From Lachnospiraceae bacterium UBA1251 (GTDB lineage Bacteria; Bacillota; Clostridia; Lachnospirales; Lachnospiraceae): a stretch of DNA of 18,190 bases. The translations under genes were made by a program, and so were the position numbers. The DNA is taken from the NCBI GenBank assembly GCA_002308255.1, contig DBVZ01000086.1, forward strand, positions 4,326 to 22,515, written 5' to 3'. This document shows positions 9,301 through 15,137 of the stretch, piece by piece. Position 1 is the first letter of the stretch; the number at the start of each line of letters is the position of its first letter. The notes under the pieces were generated by a model. It saw nothing but the letters and a program-made list of their open reading frames with translations, was not told the DNA's origin and did not search any database.

Positions 9301-10692
9301 TCGGATGCCCGCAGCAAGCGGGCGATGCTCGACATCACCGGCATGGACGAGGCCTCTGCCTTCCGGTTTGCGCGGCGAAGCTGCTTCCAGATGATGCCGG
9401 TCACGCGGTTTGCGGACGGAAAGCTGCAGGATTTCGGTTACGGAGCGGAAATCCCGCTGTACTCACAGAAGAGGAGCCTGACCGTGGAGGAGACACTGCG
9501 GCTGTTCGGGTCCAATCCGTTTCATGAAGAGCAGAACCGCACCATGGCCGACCTGCGGCCTTATTATAAGCAGCTTTGGAATGCCTATCGGAGCGTGAAG
9601 CCGTTTTACTGGAGATTATTCATTCAGGAAATGGAAAAGGCGGAACGGGAGCTGTATATATATGCGGTGCTGACCGATTCGGAGAGAAAGATGCCCGCGA
9701 TCCCGGAAGAAAGCGCGGACAGCGGGGAGATCCGCATTAATAATGTGTCCGGACGGCTGCTGACGGAAACCGGGATCCGGAGGGTCCTGCGGGAATGGAA
9801 GCAGAACGGCCTGATCGAATCCGGTTATGAGGCGCCGGCTGAAATGAGGCGCGGTCCCATCCGGTTTGAGACGCGGTATCCGGAACTTGGTCGGGTGCTG
9901 AACGAAATGCTGCGGCGCGCGGAAGCAGAACCCTACCGCCATGAATATGAGGCGGTCCGGTCCTGCCGCGAGCCGATCACCGGGAGACCGGTGAATGGGG
10001 TGCAGCACTGCGTCTATGACAGGACATGCCTTGTCCGCTTCTCTTTCCGGGACGGGACGGTCAGGGACCGCAGCGGAAAGAGCGTCTTAAAGAGTGAGGC
10101 GGTCCGCTGTGTCCTGGAAGCTCTGGAAGGTGCCGGGAACGCGGTGCGGCCGGCGCAGCTGCCGGGGGAAGAGGAACCTGCCCCGATGCTGACGCTGGAC
10201 AGCGGGACCGGGGAATGCCGTGTGCGGTTTGAGACCGACGATATTTCCGTGCGGAAATGCCTCTTAAGAGAAGGCAATGTTCTGGAGACCTATGTCTATC
10301 ACACGATCTTCCAGCATGTGCCGGCAGATGACGTGCGCAGCAATGTGACATTTACATGGAACGCGAAAACGGAAGAGGAATCTGTCTTCGACGGTGCGGT
10401 CAATAATGAGGTCGATATCGTCTGCACGAAAAACATGAAGACTTATTTTATCTCCTGCAAGCAGAGCATGCCAAAGACAGAATATCTCGAGGAGATCCGG
10501 TTCTTTACGGATTATTTCGGGATCGACGGCACCGCTGTCATCGTATGCAGCAACAGTGCGTTCGATGAGGTGAGCAGGAAAAAACCGACTTCGCTGCGGA
10601 GGCGAAGCGCAGGTATGAACGTGCGGTTCATCGACCGCACCATGATCGACGAAGATCTTGCGGGATACCTGACGGCTGTCTTTTCCGAATGA
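6340..10692 (+). CDS. Kinase - Rossmann/RyR - CARF - PD-(D/E)xK nuclease fusion
   Basis: This soluble fusion has 1450 residues. At ~45-340 there is a protein-kinase fold: Gly loop SGEGSS (51-56), Lys77, catalytic D-F-K-P-E-N (Asp194, Lys196, Asn199), metal Asp212 in D-F-D, A-P-E at 236-238, and Arg323 in the C-lobe. All key residues are present. Residues ~375-610 are a Rossmann-like region (G-L-A-G-D-G-D near 387). Residues ~618-795 are RyR-like, with 'YLEHRRWSAFMITAGY' at 706-721 and 'HPLI' at 748. A short coiled-coil candidate lies at ~848-885. Residues ~905-1060 read as CARF: 'WQNVMSSILIEPEEL' then 'LDITGMDEASA' (997-1007), matching the L-D-x-T-G-G-T loop of DUF1887/Card1. A wHTH-like stretch lies at ~1130-1165. 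The C-terminal nuclease has Glu1316 in 'GNVLET', N-E-V-D (Asp1359) and I-S-C-K (Lys1374). Expected role: phosphorylation plus ligand-gated DNA/RNA cleavage. Met30 (base 6427, GGGAG upstream) is an alternative start. Confidence 0.85.
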   Translation: MNKQTADGTRAWGTAARTAGREVLPREFPMKLLDRLGRENTYQIKNAELLSGEGSSCMCYLVSVEMSENEAHRMLLKQFYPAAAAADGLVTMNGLELAIKGFGEDPALLAMADHFARAYEMQRALSDRDELRSHVVTPYRRYFDGSTMYVLYQKENGDTLDRFFPHSAREFLDIAVSAADAMVCLHKQNILYMDFKPENVLWADGSRAMLFDFDAAVNMADLGAVKEIRATPRILAPELREMQDFRRNKSLFLTPSADIYSFGSMLIAFLTGIWPSETEEDAVWKDAVLQILDGEFRGQMDAEDRKTLLGILSKCVCEDLRGRYRDAGEVHADLCSLREETSRQKKAVRRINREVERILETAYVLDRYPLWQYRRPEGGSKYILDAGLAGDGDTAMRFFKYLLTTQIADTALVIRWAVPDPVRKLSELFHVMPQLRTAAEFILNGEEIRSFEDQPAGTDPEIAAEPLATVFLEEWDPEGDAEDLFLRWSREEDYSLLPSWIVFADEREGRTHSNKELAVRLLESVAGNNALTPDRGSGRFYPVFVGYADEKEAPGAGNAGFTEGTRERITAGIRAALQGISEDEREAENALEHLTKWVVFASVGSYPGSGEAGRSYGREIRERAEKIHRFYIKDRNERASEQDIRKSFHRDLRYNMESSVSAALSVDAKLVSAGIDPKAPNAAFQYYSRVLSGTPQAEEMMKKLLYLEHRRWSAFMITAGYRVPTKEEFAEYAFNGNNDHRDGKRKLHPLICSSDPESGIVLRSLPHKYWTEKSMDGHYDALDRQSLRIHRICDGKAKRLDADYLTEELLADISKFELRGEWVRAAEWLRSVIGRMLSGEANINVVYADEMRSFRERVEGLEKRRASCRQELSGDLDRIEEEMRPVVLRNQYVDYKVSDEAVLRGLPLLIMPPLRRIYKPAAPKMWQNVMSSILIEPEELVLIAEPDSGDPSGAGAEYLRTELERFLREERHLATKVSVISGTDEVRSDARSKRAMLDITGMDEASAFRFARRSCFQMMPVTRFADGKLQDFGYGAEIPLYSQKRSLTVEETLRLFGSNPFHEEQNRTMADLRPYYKQLWNAYRSVKPFYWRLFIQEMEKAERELYIYAVLTDSERKMPAIPEESADSGEIRINNVSGRLLTETGIRRVLREWKQNGLIESGYEAPAEMRRGPIRFETRYPELGRVLNEMLRRAEAEPYRHEYEAVRSCREPITGRPVNGVQHCVYDRTCLVRFSFRDGTVRDRSGKSVLKSEAVRCVLEALEGAGNAVRPAQLPGEEEPAPMLTLDSGTGECRVRFETDDISVRKCLLREGNVLETYVYHTIFQHVPADDVRSNVTFTWNAKTEEESVFDGAVNNEVDIVCTKNMKTYFISCKQSMPKTEYLEEIRFFTDYFGIDGTAVIVCSNSAFDEVSRKKPTSLRRRSAGMNVRFIDRTMIDEDLAGYLTAVFSE

Positions 10693-10753
10693 ACGGCATC
10701 GAACCGGTCCGGAAGGTCCGCCCGCGGCAGAACCATAAGGAGAAGCAGCATTT

Positions 10754-12064
10754 ATGAAAGAAGTTTTTTTAACCGATGAAAACGGTATATCTCCGGAAAG
10801 AATGGCCGATGCCGTCCGCGGATGGCTCCGTCCGTACGAGGAGCAGCACGGCGGATTGAAAAAAGTCCTGATCCTTCCGCCGGATCTCACCCGCTGTTAT
10901 TCTTTTGCGGGAGAGATTACGAAAGTCCTTTGGAAGGAGCTGGTACCCCGGGGCGTTCAGGTGGATATCATGCCTGCGCTCGGGACGCATATGGAGCTCA
11001 CGCGGGAAGAAAAAATCTCCTTCTTCGGGGAAGAGATCCCGGAGGAGGCTTATCTTGTCCACCGCTGGCAGACCGATACCGTCCGGCTCGGCGTCGTTCC
11101 GGCGGAGGTCTGCAAAGAGGCATCCGGAGGACTGTTTGAGGAAGAGATCGAGGTGGAGGTCAATCACAGGCTCTTCGACGGCGGATATGACCTGATCCTT
11201 TCGGTCGGGCAGGTCGTTCCTCATGAAGCGGTCGGCATGTCCAACTATTCCAAAAATATTTTTATCGGCGTCGGCGGAAGGGCGATGATCAATAAGGTCC
11301 ATATGATGACGGCGATCTGCGGCGTTGAGAATACCATGGGCGTTCGCGACACTTCCGGGAGGAAAGTCTACGATTACGCGCAGCAGCATTTTCTGGACGG
11401 GAAATGTCCCCTCGCTTTTTTGATGACGGTTGTCGTTCAGAACGAAAAAACCGCGGAAAACGGGCAGAAAGAACAGGAACTGTCCCTGAAGGGCCTCTTT
11501 ATGGGAACCTCCCGCAGACCGTTCGAGGAAGCCTGCGAGCTGTCCCGGAGATGCAATATCACCCACGTCGGACGCCGCGCGAAAAAGGTCGTCACTTATC
11601 TGGATCCGAACGAATTGAGGACGACCTGGGTCGGGAACAAGGGGATTTACCGCACCCGCATGATGATCGAGGATGGAGGGGAACTGATCGTTCTCGCACC
11701 GGGCATCGCCGGATTCGGGGAAAACGAGGAGATGGAACAGTTCCTGCGGAAATACGGCTACCGGACGACCGCGGAGATCCTGGAGCTGTATCGACAGGGT
11801 GAATTTGACAATAATATCCTCGGCGCGTCCCATATCATCATCAGCAGTCCCGACGGCAGGTTCACCGTTACTTATGCGACACGGCCGGAACTCATGCCGA
11901 AAGAGGATATTGAATCCGTAAATCTGAAATGGGCGGATTATGAGGAGACCGCCGCCCGATACGATCCGGACGCACTGGAAGAAGGCTGGAATACCATGCC
12001 GGACGGGGAGGAGATCTATTTTGTCCATACACCGGCACTGGGCCTTTGGAGGGCGGACGACTGA
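10754..12064 (+). CDS. larA: LarA-family nickel-pincer racemase (lactate racemase-like)
   Basis: The protein has 436 residues, close to the usual ~425 for LarA. LarA interconverts hydroxy-acid stereoisomers (D/L-lactate in Lactiplantibacillus) using a nickel-pincer nucleotide bound to a lysine. The key residues can be placed: Asp44 and Arg47 in P-P-D-L-T-R; His79 in A-L-G-T-H; His157 in V-V-P-H; Lys167 (pincer attachment) in N-Y-S-K; His183 (nickel ligand) in N-K-V-H. The spacings His157-Lys167 (10) and Lys167-His183 (16) equal those of LarA His174-Lys184-His200, so the enzyme should be active. The substrate may not be lactate, since LarA homologues act on several 2-hydroxy acids. No larB, larC, larE or nickel transporter lies in the window. 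AAGGAG ends about 11 bases before the ATG. The gene follows the fusion gene by 61 bases with no clear terminator, so it may be read from the same transcript, although its job looks unrelated. Confidence 0.88.
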   Translation: MKEVFLTDENGISPERMADAVRGWLRPYEEQHGGLKKVLILPPDLTRCYSFAGEITKVLWKELVPRGVQVDIMPALGTHMELTREEKISFFGEEIPEEAYLVHRWQTDTVRLGVVPAEVCKEASGGLFEEEIEVEVNHRLFDGGYDLILSVGQVVPHEAVGMSNYSKNIFIGVGGRAMINKVHMMTAICGVENTMGVRDTSGRKVYDYAQQHFLDGKCPLAFLMTVVVQNEKTAENGQKEQELSLKGLFMGTSRRPFEEACELSRRCNITHVGRRAKKVVTYLDPNELRTTWVGNKGIYRTRMMIEDGGELIVLAPGIAGFGENEEMEQFLRKYGYRTTAEILELYRQGEFDNNILGASHIIISSPDGRFTVTYATRPELMPKEDIESVNLKWADYEETAARYDPDALEEGWNTMPDGEEIYFVHTPALGLWRADD

Positions 12065-12085
12065 TCCCGCTGCCGCACGGGAATC
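12063..12085 (+). terminator. Weak terminator-like hairpin after the LarA gene
   Basis: GATCCCG and CGGGAATC pair with one bulged A around an 8-base loop. The stem overlaps the stop codon and is followed by a pyrimidine-rich run (TTCCCTTTCC), not a clean T-tract. It sits between the LarA gene and the next promoter, where a terminator is expected, but the structure is marginal. Confidence 0.3.
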
Positions 12086-12111
12086 TTCCCTTTCCATCTG
12101 AAGTCTTTCGC

Positions 12112-12140
12112 TTGTTGCCGTACACCTGCTATGCTATAAT
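12112..12140 (+). promoter_or_regulatory. Extended -10 promoter of the STAS operon
   Basis: The -35 box is TTGTTG (12112-12117), the spacer is 17 bases, and the -10 box is a perfect TATAAT (12135-12140) preceded by TG at 12132-12133 (TGnTATAAT). The start of transcription should be near 12147, giving a leader of about 80 bases before the STAS gene. The promoter is flanked by the inverted repeat TTGTTGC (12112-12118)/GCAACAA (12142-12148), with TGCTAT/ATAGCA nested inside, which could be an operator. Confidence 0.75.
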
Positions 12141-12227
12141 AGCAACAAATTTTATGTTCGATTCTGTCTGTCTGAGCCATAGCGGTGCAATGACGGAAGA
12201 AGTCGTATAGAAAAGGAGCGATCGGAT

Positions 12228-12524
12228 ATGACGATTCAGAAATTTGCCGAAAATAACGAAGTCAAATTTGCGCTGGAAGGCCGCCTGGACACCGTTACCG
12301 CACCGGAACTCGAAGCGGCGCTGAAGGATTCCTTCGAGGGGACGACTTCTCTTATCCTTGATTTTGAGAAGCTGGAGTACATCTCCTCTGCCGGTCTGCG
12401 TGTACTGCTTTCCGCGCAGAAAGTCATGAGCAAGCAGGGAACGATGAAGATCGTCAATGTAAATGACATTATTATGGAAATCTTTGAGGTCACCGGATTC
12501 TCCGATATTCTGACGATCGAATAA
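12228..12524 (+). CDS. STAS-domain anti-sigma factor antagonist (SpoIIAA/RsbV-like)
   Basis: This is a 98-residue single STAS domain, the normal length for SpoIIAA/RsbV. It has the usual beta strand 'VKFALEGRLD', a helix, a second strand 'LILDFEKLEYI', and the phosphorylation loop 'YISSAGL', where Ser54 lines up with the serine phosphorylated in RsbV. In partner switching, the unphosphorylated form binds the anti-sigma kinase and frees its target; the kinase inactivates it by phosphorylation. It is first behind the promoter at 12112-12140, with AAAGGAG about 10 bases before the ATG. The cognate kinase is probably the ATPase encoded 81 bases downstream. No sigma factor or PP2C phosphatase lies nearby, so the regulated target could be something other than a sigma factor. 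The family call is firm; the pathway is inferred. Confidence 0.9.
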   Translation: MTIQKFAENNEVKFALEGRLDTVTAPELEAALKDSFEGTTSLILDFEKLEYISSAGLRVLLSAQKVMSKQGTMKIVNVNDIIMEIFEVTGFSDILTIE

Positions 12525-12590
12525 GCCTGGAAAGAGGATTTCTGCAGCACAGCAGCAGAACATGCCGGATCTGTCACCGATTTGTCTTCC

Positions 12591-12596
12591 GGAGGA
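12591..12596 (+). promoter_or_regulatory. Ribosome binding site that fixes a GTG start
   Basis: GGAGGA ends 9 bases before GTG 12606. An ATG at 12601 is out of frame and hits a stop after two codons. An in-frame TTG at 12582 lies upstream of this site and cannot use it. The GTG is therefore the best start for the ATPase gene. Confidence 0.7.
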
Positions 12597-12605
12597 ATAA
12601 ATGCA

Positions 12606-13010
12606 GTGAAAGAGCTGACCGTTGAAGCAAAAACGGAAAATATTGATATTGTGACAGAGCTAGTCGAAAGTCAGCTGACGGAGCTGGACTGTTCGATGAG
12701 ATCCCTTGTGCAGATCAGCGTCGCGATCGACGAACTGTTCGGGAATATCGCCCATTATGCGTATAAACCCGGAACGGGAGACGTCACTGTACGGATTGAT
12801 GTCGAAGAGCCGCGGACAGCGGTGATCACGTTTATTGACGGAGGAAAACCGTATAATCCGCTGGAGGCGGAAGAACCGGACGTCACTCTTTCCGCGGAGG
12901 AAAGGAAAGTGGGCGGCTTGGGCATCTTTCTGGTAAAGAAGACGATGGATGACATGCGCTATGAATACAGGGACGGGAAAAATGTTCTGCAGATAAAGAA
13001 AAAGATATAG
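12606..13010 (+). CDS. RsbW/SpoIIAB-like ATP-binding protein (serine kinase, anti-sigma type)
   Basis: The protein has 134 residues from GTG 12606, the usual size for this family. The GHKL ATPase motifs are in order: N box 'AIDELFGNIAHYAY' with Glu43 and Asn47, G1 box D-G-G (78-80), and G2 box G-G-L-G (103-106) followed by 'IFLVKKTMD'. RsbW and SpoIIAB use this fold to phosphorylate a STAS partner and to hold a sigma factor inactive. The STAS protein directly upstream is the obvious substrate, and the STAS-kinase fusion two genes downstream could be a second partner. The next gene starts 15 bases after the stop. Whether it also binds a sigma factor cannot be judged from sequence; many clostridial homologues of this form serve other switching systems. 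Confidence 0.88.
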   Translation: MKELTVEAKTENIDIVTELVESQLTELDCSMRSLVQISVAIDELFGNIAHYAYKPGTGDVTVRIDVEEPRTAVITFIDGGKPYNPLEAEEPDVTLSAEERKVGGLGIFLVKKTMDDMRYEYRDGKNVLQIKKKI

Positions 13011-13025
13011 CAGATTGAGGCATTT

Positions 13026-13592
13026 ATGACGATTTTTGAAGAAGCGATTGCATTTGCCGTGAAAGCGCACAGCGGCATGTACAGAAAAAGAGAGAGTACC
13101 CCTTATATCCTTCATCCCTTTGAGGTGGCGACGATCGTGGGAACGATCACGTCCGACGAAGAAGTTCTCGCGGCGGCGGTCCTGCATGACACCGTCGAGG
13201 ACACGGATGCCACGATCGAAGAGATCCGGGAACAGTTCGGAGAACGGGTGGCGCTGCTGGTTTCGTCCGAGACCGAGAATAAAAGACCGGAACTGCCGCC
13301 TGCCAGGACCTGGCGCATCCGTAAGGAGGAATCCCTTCTGGAACTGCGGAATGCCAAGGATCCCGGAGTGAAGATCCTGTGGCTTGCCGACAAACTTTCC
13401 AACGTCAGGGCTTTTTACAGGAGCTGGCGCATCATCGGCGACAGTATCTGGGAGAGCTTCAACCAGAAGGATCCCGTGCAGCAGGCCTGGTATTACCGCA
13501 CCGTTGAGGAACTGACGGACGAACTGAGAAACACTTTTGTCTGGCAGGAATACCAACAGTATGTCAATATGATATTTAAAGGGAAAGAATAA
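13026..13592 (+). CDS. HD-domain (p)ppGpp hydrolase-like protein (MESH1/small alarmone hydrolase type)
   Basis: This 188-residue protein is an HD phosphohydrolase like the hydrolase half of RelA/SpoT and the stand-alone MESH1 enzymes. Visible motifs are His15 in 'AVKAHSGMYRKR', 'PYILHP' (His30), 'VLHDTVEDT' with metal ligands His54-Asp55 and the catalytic-type Glu58-Asp59, and 'ADKLSN' (Asp122-Asn126). There is no synthetase domain, so the predicted reaction is removal of the 3'-pyrophosphate from (p)ppGpp; related enzymes may also act on NADPH or other nucleotides. It lies 15 bases after the RsbW-like gene with a modest GAGG ribosome site, and its last stop base is the first base of the next ATG (TAATG), so it is translated with its neighbours. 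Its place in a partner-switching operon suggests a link between stress switching and alarmone level, which is inference. Confidence 0.85.
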   Translation: MTIFEEAIAFAVKAHSGMYRKRESTPYILHPFEVATIVGTITSDEEVLAAAVLHDTVEDTDATIEEIREQFGERVALLVSSETENKRPELPPARTWRIRKEESLLELRNAKDPGVKILWLADKLSNVRAFYRSWRIIGDSIWESFNQKDPVQQAWYYRTVEELTDELRNTFVWQEYQQYVNMIFKGKE

Positions 13593-14776
13593 TGGAAAAT
13601 GTTGCTTACAGCGTTAACAACAATACATTGTATCTTCAGCTGAAGGGGCGGATCGATTCCGCCAATTCTCCCGCAGTGGATGAGATTCTCGGCAGGATCC
13701 GCAAAGAGAACGATTTTAACGCCGTTGACATTGACTGCGAAAACCTGAAGTACATTTCCAGCGCCGGTCTGAGACTCATTCTCCGAATCAGGAAAAAAGT
13801 GCCGGATACGGTTCTTCGGGAAGTCAGCCCGGAGGTCTATGAGATCTTGTCCATGACCGGGTTCACGGAGATGATGGAAGTCCGGAAAGCCTACCGTGTC
13901 ATTGACGTGGAAGGCTGTGAAGTGATCGGGCAGGGCGCGAACGGCAAAGTCTACCGGATCGACGCGGACACGATCGTGAAGGAGTTCCTGAATCCGGACG
14001 CGCTCGACGATATCAGCCGGGAGCGGGAACTGGCCAGGACGGCATTTGTGCTCGGCGTGCCGACTGCGATCTCCTATGATGTCGTAAGGCTCAAAGGGGG
14101 CGGCTACGGCTCGGTATTTGAACTGCTCAATGCAGGAAGCCTTGCGAAGTTCCTTATTGCCGGCAAAATGACGGTCGATGAGGTCGTGGAGCACAGCGTC
14201 GGCCTGCTGAAGATCATCCATTCCACGCAGGTGAAGCCGGATTCGATGCCCGAAATGAAGAAGACCGTGCAGAATTGGGCAGATTTTCTTAAAGAGTATC
14301 TGCCGGAGGAGCATTTTAAAAAGCTTCATGATCTTGTGAGCGCGGTTCCGGAAAACAATCACATGATGCACGGGGATTACCATATCAAAAATGTCATGTA
14401 TCAGAACGGAGAGAGTCTCCTGATCGATATGGACACACTCTGCCACGGTCATCCGGTCTTTGAACTGGGCAGCATGTACAACGCCTACCGCGGCTTCCAC
14501 GAACTGTGTCCCGAAAAAGCGCCGGAATTCCTCGGAATCTCTTACGAAATGGCAGGAGAGATCTGGGACAAGAGTCTTCGCATGTATCTGGACGATCCGG
14601 AGGAAGAATTCCTCAGGGAAGTGGAAAAGAAAGCGCAGATCGTCGGTTACACGCGTCTTATGCGGAGACGGATCCGCCGGAACGGCTTTGACAGCGAAGA
14701 GGGACGCAAAGAGATCGCGTGCTATAAGAAACATCTGGAAGAACTGCTGCCGCAGGTGGATTCACTGGTATTCTGA
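13592..14776 (+). CDS. STAS domain fused to a kinase/phosphotransferase domain
   Basis: The protein has 394 residues. Residues 1-100 are a STAS domain with 'KYISSAGLRLIL', where Ser57 matches the phospho-serine position; it is a paralogue of the single STAS protein at the head of the operon. Residues ~105-390 are an APH/choline-kinase-like phosphotransferase: nucleotide loop 'IGQGANGKVYRI' (112-123), 'TIVKEF' with Lys130, catalytic 'HGDYHIKN' (His260, Asp262, Asn267) and metal-binding 'LIDMDT' (Asp279, Asp281). The kinase half resembles the TIGR02172-type family, whose substrates are unknown. The TAATG overlap with the HD gene shows tight coupling. The fusion suggests the phosphotransferase is controlled by STAS-dependent partner binding, or that it acts on a component of the switch. 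It is the last gene before a 596-base gap with a terminator-like hairpin about 200 bases downstream. Confidence 0.88.
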   Translation: MENVAYSVNNNTLYLQLKGRIDSANSPAVDEILGRIRKENDFNAVDIDCENLKYISSAGLRLILRIRKKVPDTVLREVSPEVYEILSMTGFTEMMEVRKAYRVIDVEGCEVIGQGANGKVYRIDADTIVKEFLNPDALDDISRERELARTAFVLGVPTAISYDVVRLKGGGYGSVFELLNAGSLAKFLIAGKMTVDEVVEHSVGLLKIIHSTQVKPDSMPEMKKTVQNWADFLKEYLPEEHFKKLHDLVSAVPENNHMMHGDYHIKNVMYQNGESLLIDMDTLCHGHPVFELGSMYNAYRGFHELCPEKAPEFLGISYEMAGEIWDKSLRMYLDDPEEEFLREVEKKAQIVGYTRLMRRRIRRNGFDSEEGRKEIACYKKHLEELLPQVDSLVF

Positions 14777-14821
14777 GTTTTTCTTATGGGGTGGGAAGAT
14801 TCTTCTCGCTTTGAAGTAAAA

Positions 14822-15137
14822 ACTCACCATTCCGTTTGCAGGAAGGGACAAAGTATTACCGCGCAAAGACTGGACTCACCATCGATTTTTCAGGTGTTGG
14901 ACAAAAGAGATTAATTATTGGAAAAGGCTCACCTTAAAAGCAGCAATTATTCATAACTTTTGGCATCTTTTAAGCAAAATACAAACAGGACTCACCACAT
15001 TGTGCCTCTAAAGAAAAGGTTCACGCGGTGAGTCCTGTTGCTTTTTTCTATAGATTTATCCAAATGCCGGAAATGCAGGGGTGAGTCTTTTTTTATTCTT
15101 TCCTAAAGCGTCCATTGTTCTTATCAGAGCGGTGAGT
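14822..15137. repeat. Symmetric, helically phased array of a 7-base motif
   Basis: ACTCACC (once GCTCACC) occurs at 14822-14828, 14874-14880, 14927-14933 and 14990-14996. Its reverse complement GGTGAGT occurs at 15027-15033, 15080-15086 and 15131-15137. Start-to-start spacings are 52, 53, 63, 37, 53 and 51 bases; 52.5 and 63 are five and six turns of B-DNA. A further ACTCAC is at 15158-15163. The inner three pairs are roughly mirror-symmetric about 15005-15012. The array could be a set of operators on one DNA face, or nested RNA stems. The sequence between copies is not conserved. Confidence 0.7.
14984..15047 (+). terminator. Long-loop Rho-independent terminator candidate
   Basis: AACAGGACTCACC (14984-14996) and GGTGAGTCCTGTT (15027-15039) form a perfect 13-bp stem with a 30-base loop, followed almost at once by six T residues (15042-15047). 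This is the best terminator for the STAS operon although it lies about 200 bases past its last stop. A small alternative hairpin (TCAC/GTGA near 15021-15031) would compete with it, and the stem arms are themselves copies of the array motif. Confidence 0.6.

Noticed and set aside
12582..12605. TTG start for the RsbW-like gene
   Set aside because: The GGAGGA ribosome site at 12591-12596 lies inside this extension and points to the GTG at 12606.
13493..14734. 413-codon minus-strand frame opposite the STAS-kinase gene
   Set aside because: The + strand carries clear STAS and kinase motifs; the minus frame is rich in His/Phe/Arg and shows no motif or ribosome site.
15056..15064. DnaA-box-like TTATCCAAA
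   Set aside because: It is a single site with one mismatch to the consensus, without clustered boxes or an origin-type gene context.
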